NCBI GenBank assembly: GCA_937934165.1
Contig: CALGZX010000018.1
Span: forward strand, 4,038-68,037
DNA: 64,000 bases
From: an uncultured Collinsella sp.
GTDB taxonomy: Bacteria; Actinomycetota; Coriobacteriia; Coriobacteriales; Coriobacteriaceae
Reading direction: 5' to 3'
In this document: positions 59,029 through 64,000 of the stretch, in pieces
How positions within the stretch are numbered: the first letter of the stretch is position 1
Layout of the letters: every line of letters starts with the position of its first letter
Translations under genes and position numbers: made by a program
The notes under the pieces: generated by a model
What the model was told of the DNA's origin: nothing
Database searches by the model: none
Seen by the model: the letters and a program-made list of their open reading frames with translations, nothing else

Positions 59029-59457
59029 ATGAGGGTTGTAATCGCTTCCGATGCCGACGGTATGTCGATGAAGGAGTCCATCAAGGAGATGCTCATCGCC
59101 GACGGTCACGAGGTCGTCGACTATTCCGAGACCCCTGCCGCGGACTTTGTCGATTCCGCGACCGCCGTTGCCAAGGACCTGCTGGAGCACAAGGATTCCC
59201 AGGGCTTCGCATTCGATAAGTACGGCGTCGGCTCCTATATGGCCGCCGTCAAGATCAAGGGTATGGTCGTCGCCAACATTTCCGACGAGCGTTCCGCCTA
59301 CATGACCCGCGAGCACAACGGCTCGCGCATGGTCACCATGGGCCCGGGCGTTGTGGGCACCGAGGTCGCCAAGAAGATCGCCCGCGAGTTCCTGCGCGCC
59401 CAGTATGCCGGCGGCCGTCACCAGATCCGTGTCGACATGCTCAACAAGATGGCCTAA
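59029..59457 (+). CDS. lacA: Galactose-6-phosphate isomerase subunit LacA
   Basis: With LacB converts galactose-6-phosphate to tagatose-6-phosphate. RpiB/LacA-LacB fold: MRVVIASDADGMSMKESI at the N-terminus, GVGSYMAAVKIKGMVVANIS in the middle, and EHNGSRMVTMGPGVVG. 142 aa equals known LacA size. CAAGGAGG precedes the ATG. It is followed by lacB after 63 bp. The AT-rich leader carries LacR-like and LytTR-like sites. Confidence 0.94.
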   Translation: MRVVIASDADGMSMKESIKEMLIADGHEVVDYSETPAADFVDSATAVAKDLLEHKDSQGFAFDKYGVGSYMAAVKIKGMVVANISDERSAYMTREHNGSRMVTMGPGVVGTEVAKKIAREFLRAQYAGGRHQIRVDMLNKMA

Positions 59458-59520
59458 CGAGAGCCACCGAGAACTCGAACTTCTACCTCAACTTGTGAAT
59501 TCAGACGAAAGGACGTTCTG

Positions 59521-60045
59521 ATGAAGAAGACCATCGCAATCGGTTGCGACCATATCGTTACGGACGAGAAGATCTATCTGGCCGACCGCCTGGAGCAGGC
59601 TGGCTACAAGGTGCTCGACTGCGGCACCTATAGCCACACCCGTACGCACTATCCCATCTACGGTAAGGCCGTGGGCGAGGCTGTTGCCAGCGGCAAGGCC
59701 GACTTTGGCGTGGCCCTGTGCGGCACCGGCATCGGCATCACCAACGCCGTCAACAAGGTCCCCGGCGCTCGCTGCGCCCTGGTTCGCGACATGACCTCTG
59801 CCCTGTATGCCCGTCGCGAGCTCAACGCCAACATCGTGGGCTTTGGCGGCAAGATCACCGGCGAGTTCCTGATGGCCGATATCATGCTTGCCTTCCTGGA
59901 GGAGCCCTACGAGAAGACTCCCGAGCACGACGCCCTGATCGCCAAGATCGACGCCTGCAATAAGGCCGACGCCGAGGCTCAGGCTGACCCGCACTTCTTT
60001 GACGAGTTCCTCGAGAAGTGGGACCGCGGCGAGTATCACGACTAA
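59521..60045 (+). CDS. lacB: Galactose-6-phosphate isomerase subunit LacB
   Basis: Partner of Lac[19 protein letters not shown] is the LacB N-terminus. The active-site Cys/Gly loop is [19 protein letters not shown] near 68-86, and [20 protein letters not shown] follows. 174 aa as in lactococcal LacB (171). GAAAGGACG precedes the ATG. Immediately after the stop lies a strong hairpin. Confidence 0.95.
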   Translation: MKKTIAIGCDHIVTDEKIYLADRLEQAGYKVLDCGTYSHTRTHYPIYGKAVGEAVASGKADFGVALCGTGIGITNAVNKVPGARCALVRDMTSALYARRELNANIVGFGGKITGEFLMADIMLAFLEEPYEKTPEHDALIAKIDACNKADAEAQADPHFFDEFLEKWDRGEYHD

Positions 60046-60049
60046 GGAG

Positions 60050-60125
60050 GTTACGCGGTTTACCAAACCGCGTAACGGGTCGACGCTGCGCGGCGCTCGC
60101 TGACGTTGGGGGTGCCTGTGGGGTC
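60050..60125. repeat. Composite repeat after lacB (homologous to 62217-62356)
   Basis: Begins with the hairpin GTTACGCGGTTT-ACC-AAACCGCGTAAC (60050-60076), then CGACGCTGCGCGG, TGACGTT and a GGGGTC/GCCCC segment. The same order occurs after lacC2. The rest of the 283-bp gap to 60328 shows no gene. Confidence 0.65.
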
Positions 60126-60328
60126 GCCCCTGTTGTTGCGAAGCGTGCTGGTACGGCAAGTTGCTCCGATAACACGTTTGCTTGCTGAGCTTGTGTGCTT
60201 CGCTCTTGGCGGTACTCGGCATTCTGCAGCTTTTCAATTGACGGCTCGCGTTTCTGTAATGGGGCGCGGGCCAGTTTTCTATCAGCCCTATTGACTTGGC
60301 GGGCTGTCGTAAGAAAGGGAAGGCTCCT

Positions 60329-61210
60329 ATGGAGTTTGTTCTTGATAACGGTTCTATTCGTGTGGCACTGAGCACGGCTGGCGGATCGTTCACTTCGATT
60401 AAAGCCAACGGTCGCGAGTACCTGTGGCAGGGCGATCCGGCGGTCTGGTCGGGCCAGGCACCCATTTGCTTCCCGATCTGCGGCGGCCTTCGTGACGGTC
60501 ACGCAATGACCATGGGCGGCCGCGAGGTAAAGCTCGCCCGCCACGGCTTTGCGCGCAAGCAGGAGTGGAAGCTCGAGGAACAGAGCGACAACATGGTTGC
60601 GCTGAGCCTAAGCTCTGCCGACCATGCCGAGTTGCTCGAGCAGTACCCGTATCCGTTTAAGATCGTTGCTCGTTACACGATCGATTCGGAAAAGGTGAAC
60701 GTGTCCTACGAGGTGACCAATGAGGGCACCGAGGACATGCCATTCTTTGTGGGCGGTCACCCCGGCTTTAAGTGCCCGCTCGACGAGGGTGAGTCCTATG
60801 ACGACTATGAGCTCCGTTTTGAGCAGCGCGAGGCCGACGAGCTGTGTACTGCCGTTCCCTCGACGGGCCTGATTGATGTTGAGCATCGCAGCAAGAACCC
60901 GATGGTCGGCCGCGACTTGCCGCTTACCCACGAACTCTTCGACTTCGCGGAGACCATCTTTGACGTGCTCGAGAGCCGCGTGGTTACGCTGACCAAGAAA
61001 ACTGAGGACAAGGGCGTGCGCCTGACGTTCCCCGATATGCCGTACCTGATTGTGTGGAGCAAGCCCGAGGGCGACTTTGTGGCTGTTGAACCGTGGGGCG
61101 GCCTGTCCACCTGCTCCGACGAGGACGATATTCTGGAGCACAAGCGTGGCTGCCTGGTTGCCAAGCCGGGGGAGACCGTTACCCGCGGCTTTGAGATCGA
61201 GATCCTTTAA
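60329..61210 (+). CDS. Galactose mutarotase-like protein (aldose 1-epimerase family)
   Basis: 293 aa, intact counterpart of the frameshifted gene at 36273. Signature segments are QAPICFPICGGLRDG, KLARHGFARKQEW, MPFFVGGHPGFKCP (probable catalytic His) and WSKPEGDFVAVEPWGGLS. It is of the shorter YeaD/LacX-like type, distinct from GalM at 39830. LacX proteins accompany lactococcal and streptococcal lac operons. ATG 60329 follows GGGAAGG. It is followed by lacC2 after 56 bp. Confidence 0.88.
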   Translation: MEFVLDNGSIRVALSTAGGSFTSIKANGREYLWQGDPAVWSGQAPICFPICGGLRDGHAMTMGGREVKLARHGFARKQEWKLEEQSDNMVALSLSSADHAELLEQYPYPFKIVARYTIDSEKVNVSYEVTNEGTEDMPFFVGGHPGFKCPLDEGESYDDYELRFEQREADELCTAVPSTGLIDVEHRSKNPMVGRDLPLTHELFDFAETIFDVLESRVVTLTKKTEDKGVRLTFPDMPYLIVWSKPEGDFVAVEPWGGLSTCSDEDDILEHKRGCLVAKPGETVTRGFEIEIL

Positions 61211-61266
61211 CGAGTTATCGTATGTTTGGGGCCGCGCGTGTCGTGCCCCGGAAACAGGAGTTCAAT

Positions 61267-62202
61267 ATGATTCTGACCGTTACCATGAACCCGTCGATTG
61301 ATACGCGCTATCAGCTCGACAAGCTGATCATCGACGATGTTAACCGTGTGACGCCCGAAAAGACCGCTGGCGGCAAGGGCCTCAACGTGAGCCGTGTGTT
61401 GCTGCAGTTGGGCGACGATGTGCTCGCGACCGGTCTGCTCGGCGGCCACATGGGTGCCTATATGGCCGAGCTTATGGATGCCGACGGCGTCAAGAACGAC
61501 TTTGTGCCCATCGCCGGTGAGACGCGCATTTGCCTGAATATCCTGCACGAGGGCAATCAGACCGAGCTTTTGGAGAGCGGTCCGCAGATCGCCCCGGCCG
61601 AGCTCGAGGCCTTTACGGCCAAGTTCGCCGAGCTTGCAGCGAAGGCGGACGTTGTGACGCTTTCGGGCTCGCTGCCGCGTGGCGTCGATGCCGGCTACTA
61701 TGCCGAGCTCGTCAAGATCGCCGAGGAGGCGGGCGCCAAGGTGCTGCTCGACACCTCGGGCGCATCGCTGGAGGCCGCGCTGGAGTCCGACGCTAAGCCT
61801 GAGCTCGTAAAGCCCAACCTGACCGAGATTAACGGCCTGCTGGGTACGTCCTTTACGACCGATGATGTCGATGCCCTGCGCGAGGCGCTTGCCGCCGATA
61901 GCCGCTTTGCCGGTATCCCCTGGGTTGTCGTATCGATGGGCGCTGCCGGTTCGGTGGGCTTCCATGAGGGCCGCGCGTTCCGCGCCAAGACGCCCGCGAT
62001 TGCGGCTGTGAACGCGACGGGTTCCGGCGACTCGACCATCGCCGGCTTTGCACATGCCATTGCTGCTGGCGCCGACGACGTCACGGTGCTCAAGACCGCC
62101 AATACCTGCGGCAAGCTCAACGCCATGGATCCCAAGACCGGCCACCTGGTCATGGACCGCTGGGATGAGATCTTCAACAACGTTGAAGTTACGGAGCTGT
62201 AG
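61267..62202 (+). CDS. lacC: Tagatose-6-phosphate kinase LacC, copy 2
   Basis: 311 aa, nearly identical in layout to copy 1 at 37215: MILTVTMNPSIDTRYQLDKL, TPEKTAGGKGLNVSRVL and the catalytic NATGSGDSTIAGFAHA. With LacA/LacB upstream, phosphorylation of tagatose-6-phosphate to the 1,6-bisphosphate is the expected role. ATG 61267 is preceded by AGGAG. The next step, aldolase LacD, is not encoded in the window. The mutarotase-lacC pair exists twice, here and at 36273-38150. Confidence 0.92.
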   Translation: MILTVTMNPSIDTRYQLDKLIIDDVNRVTPEKTAGGKGLNVSRVLLQLGDDVLATGLLGGHMGAYMAELMDADGVKNDFVPIAGETRICLNILHEGNQTELLESGPQIAPAELEAFTAKFAELAAKADVVTLSGSLPRGVDAGYYAELVKIAEEAGAKVLLDTSGASLEAALESDAKPELVKPNLTEINGLLGTSFTTDDVDALREALAADSRFAGIPWVVVSMGAAGSVGFHEGRAFRAKTPAIAAVNATGSGDSTIAGFAHAIAAGADDVTVLKTANTCGKLNAMDPKTGHLVMDRWDEIFNNVEVTEL

Positions 62203-62216
62203 GGTTACGGCGTTGA

Positions 62217-62356
62217 GTTACGGCGTTTTACCAAACGCCGTAACCGGCCGACGCTGCGCGGGCCGCATTTGGACAATCTGACGTTCAACTTCAAGGGTGC
62301 GACCAGAAGGTCTGCGCCCTTTCGTTTCACGTCACCTTGTCTCAAATGCGGCCCGC
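62217..62356. repeat. Hairpin plus 99-nt extended foldback after lacC2
   Basis: Hairpin GTTACGGCGTTT/AAACGCCGTAAC (62217-62244) is followed by a long foldback, 62258-62356. In it GCGGGCCGCATTTG (then GACAA) pairs with TTGTC and CAAATGCGGCCCGC, and inner stems GACGT/ACGTC and AAGGG-x-GCG-x-CC/GG-x-C-x-GC-x-CCCTT continue it. Confidence 0.8.
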
Positions 62357-62406
62357 TCGCTACCGTTGCCAAAACATCGGTGTTGCCTTGCTTCGGGAAT
62401 GCGGCA

Positions 62407-62453
62407 GATGGGGACGTTTCTTTTCTGCCGGCAGTTTGGGACACTCCTTACGG
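62407..62453. repeat. Intergenic repeat, uninterrupted copy 1
   Basis: GGGGACGTTTCTTTTCTGCC followed by GGCAGTTTGGGACACTCCTT. It lies 20 bp past the 3' end of the ATPase gene. Confidence 0.8.
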
Positions 62454-62472
62454 GGCACCCCCTCCACAGCGC

Positions 62473-63774
62473 CTACGCCAGCTTGTCGATTTGCCCAATC
62501 TCCCAGAGCGGAATGTTGACGAGCGTGCCCTCGTCTCTATATGCCGCTAACGATGTTCTCACGCAGCGCTCGAGCTTGAACTTCTCGCAGGCAATCCTCA
62601 GGCTCTTTGCTTTGAGATTCTCTGCCGCCTTGACCTCGAGCGGAAGCACGGTCCCCGCATGGTCGATGGCAAAGTCAGTCTCTGCATTGCCGGAGGAGGA
62701 TGACCAATACGCGGGAGTTTTGCCTTGGAGCAAAAGCTCCTGTGCGACATATTGCTCGGTCAGCGAGCCTTTGAACTCCGTAAAAACAGCGGGCCCGTTC
62801 AGAACAATGGCTGGCGAGAGGCCGGAGAGTGCTCCGAGGATGCCGGTGTCGATGCAGAACAGCTTGAAGCCCGAAAGATCCTCGTAGCTTGTGAGCGGTG
62901 CTCTTAGGGCGGAAACACGTGGTACCTTATGAACGATTCCGTAGTCCATGAGCCACTGGAGGCTTTCCTCAAAATCGCGTGCGCGCGCCCCAGGACGAAG
63001 CGCGCCGTAGACGAACTTCTTGTTTTCCTTTGCGAGCTGGCCGGGAAGGGATTTCCAAACCAGCCTCATGCGCTCGACGATGCGGGCTGGCGCATGCTTG
63101 CCAAAATCGGATTCGTAAGCTTCGATGATTTGCTGCTGAAGCCTGCGGGCCTCGATGAAATCGTGGGAGGCGGCGAAAGCGGAGACAACTTCTGGCATGC
63201 CACCGACAACGAGGTATTCCTTGAGCAGGCGCTCGAGCTTTTCGGAAACGTTTGTCAGCAGGTCCATGTCTGCGGCAAGGATGGCATCTGCGAGCGGGTC
63301 GCCATCGACGGCACGAACGAACTCGACAAACCCCATGGGGCGCATGGTGAGCTGGTCGATCTTGCCGACGGGGAACGACTCGTTTTCGCGTCGGAGCGCG
63401 AGCCCCATATAGGAGCCGGCTGCCACGATATGGTATTCCGGCGCCAGCTCGTTGAAGTATTTGAGCGAGGTGATGCCACGCGGTGCCTCTTGGATTTCGT
63501 CGAAGATGATGAGCGTGTCTGTCGGCGTTATGGTCTGGCCGCGCAGGAGCTCTATCTGGGAGATGATGCGTTTGGGGTCAAGGCTTCCGTCGAACAGCGA
63601 ACGTGCGCCCGGTTCGAGCATAAAGTCAAAACGGATGACGTTTTGATACTGCTGGCCTGCGAATTCGTTGAGAAGCCAGGTTTTTCCCGTCTGGCGGGCC
63701 CCCTTAAGTAGGAGGGGCTTGCGGTTTGCCCTAGATTTCCAAGCGATGAGTTCGTCCATTAGCTGTCGCTGCAT
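62473..63774 (-). CDS. AAA ATPase with DUF4143 C-terminal domain
   Basis: 433 aa. P-loop LLLKGARQTGKTWLLNEF (about 22-39), Walker B TLIIFDEIQEAP (about 87-98) and sensor AAGSYMGLAL define an AAA_14 ATPase. The DUF4143 domain follows, with a nuclease-like ETDFAIDHAGTVLPLEVKAA (E-x-D...E-x-K) near 375-394. Such proteins are widespread, often in many copies, in gut anaerobes; their role is unsettled. It stands alone, flanked by direct repeats and preceded by three 33-bp tandem repeats. The start has AGGAGG upstream. Confidence 0.9.
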   Translation of the reverse strand: MQRQLMDELIAWKSRANRKPLLLKGARQTGKTWLLNEFAGQQYQNVIRFDFMLEPGARSLFDGSLDPKRIISQIELLRGQTITPTDTLIIFDEIQEAPRGITSLKYFNELAPEYHIVAAGSYMGLALRRENESFPVGKIDQLTMRPMGFVEFVRAVDGDPLADAILAADMDLLTNVSEKLERLLKEYLVVGGMPEVVSAFAASHDFIEARRLQQQIIEAYESDFGKHAPARIVERMRLVWKSLPGQLAKENKKFVYGALRPGARARDFEESLQWLMDYGIVHKVPRVSALRAPLTSYEDLSGFKLFCIDTGILGALSGLSPAIVLNGPAVFTEFKGSLTEQYVAQELLLQGKTPAYWSSSSGNAETDFAIDHAGTVLPLEVKAAENLKAKSLRIACEKFKLERCVRTSLAAYRDEGTLVNIPLWEIGQIDKLA

Positions 63775-63817
63775 ACTGCCTCCTAACGATCATGGTTAGT
63801 ATAAGACTGTTTTGGTC

Positions 63818-63907
63818 TTTCCATCGAAAAATGTGGGAATGAACCACGTTTTTCCCTCGAATAATGTGGGGGGAAACCACGTTTTTCCATCGAATAATGT
63901 GAGGGTT
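63818..63907. repeat. Three 33-bp tandem repeats upstream of the AAA-DUF4143 gene
   Basis: CCATCGAAAAATGTGGG, CCCTCGAATAATGTGGG and CCATCGAATAATGTGAG begin at 63821, 63854 and 63887 (exact 33-bp period). The first two contain AATGTGG...CCACGTT, a near-perfect inverted repeat; the third unit is truncated. Confidence 0.9.
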
Positions 63908-63918
63908 TAGTCGGCACC

Positions 63919-63962
63919 TGGGGACGTTCCTTTTCTGCCGGCAGTTCGGGACACTCCTTGCT
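63919..63962. repeat. Intergenic repeat, uninterrupted copy 2
   Basis: GGGGACGTTCCTTTTCTGCC followed by GGCAGTTCGGGACACTCCTT, in direct orientation to 62407-62453, so the ATPase gene is bracketed. The last 38 bases of the window contain no recognisable feature. Confidence 0.8.
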
Positions 63963-64000
63963 TTGGTGTAAATTAGTTACCCTTGCATCAGAAAACGGCG

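Noticed and set aside
62929..63711. 260-codon open frame on the plus strand opposite the AAA-DUF4143 gene
   Set aside because: It is antisense to a gene with clear Walker A, Walker B and C-terminal nuclease-like motifs, and has no ribosome site.

Overview
The window reads as the chromosome of a high-GC, anaerobic gut actinobacterium of the class Coriobacteriia, most like Collinsella. This is inferred from gene content and protein style (archaeal-length TopA with a Lys-rich tail, RicT with a long basic tail, mannose- and lactose-family PTS systems, tagatose-6-phosphate pathway). No database search was run, so the genus is an inference.

Layout. 1-10350: housekeeping genes: Mn-dependent pyrophosphatase, NhaA antiporter, a class-I aminotransferase, a STAS anti-sigma-antagonist-like protein, TatA/B-TatC, HypA-HypB and topoisomerase I. 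10378-11936: an IS110-family (IS1111-like) insertion sequence lodged in a palindromic intergenic repeat. 11989-18738: a zinc-ribbon membrane protein, tmk-holB-ricT, comFC and an unrecognised 369-aa protein. 19111-27140: a strongly promoted, structured non-coding region (possible raiA-type RNA), a solute-binding lipoprotein, HPF, DegV, a hydroxyacid dehydrogenase with a His/Cys-rich tail, two small unknowns, an isocitrate dehydrogenase-like enzyme and a SurA-like membrane protein. 27174-28100: an XRE regulator with a DUF2975 membrane protein.

28291-38821 is an amino-sugar (probably N-acetylgalactosamine) cluster: mannose-family PTS EIIA-YajC-EIIB-EIIC-EIID, a GntR/UTRA regulator, AgaS, NagA, a frameshifted mutarotase, a LacC-type kinase, a fragment of a second nagA and a YhcH protein. 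After a tRNA-Thr(CGU) come an orphan EIIB that has lost its phosphorylatable His, and GalM.

41089-62202 is a lactose/6-phospho-beta-galactoside supercluster. A DeoR/LacR regulator is followed by three paralogous modules, each with a lactose-type EIICB (LacE), a GH1 phospho-beta-galactosidase (LacG) and a divergent LacI regulator with its own operator sequence. One EIIA (LacF), LacA, LacB, a mutarotase and LacC follow, so three uptake/hydrolysis modules feed one tagatose-6-phosphate route. LacD is not in the window. The end holds an AAA-DUF4143 ATPase flanked by copies of the repeat that the IS110 element interrupts.

Non-coding DNA is unusually rich: (i) a pair of about 10-bp direct repeats 21 bp apart, close to the LytTR-family consensus, upstream of every sugar-uptake operon here; (ii) nine 57-nt hairpins in three arrays of about 80-nt period, each between convergent genes of the lac region; (iii) two MITE-like elements; (iv) a 23-bp perfect palindrome, a 99-nt foldback and 33-bp tandem repeats.
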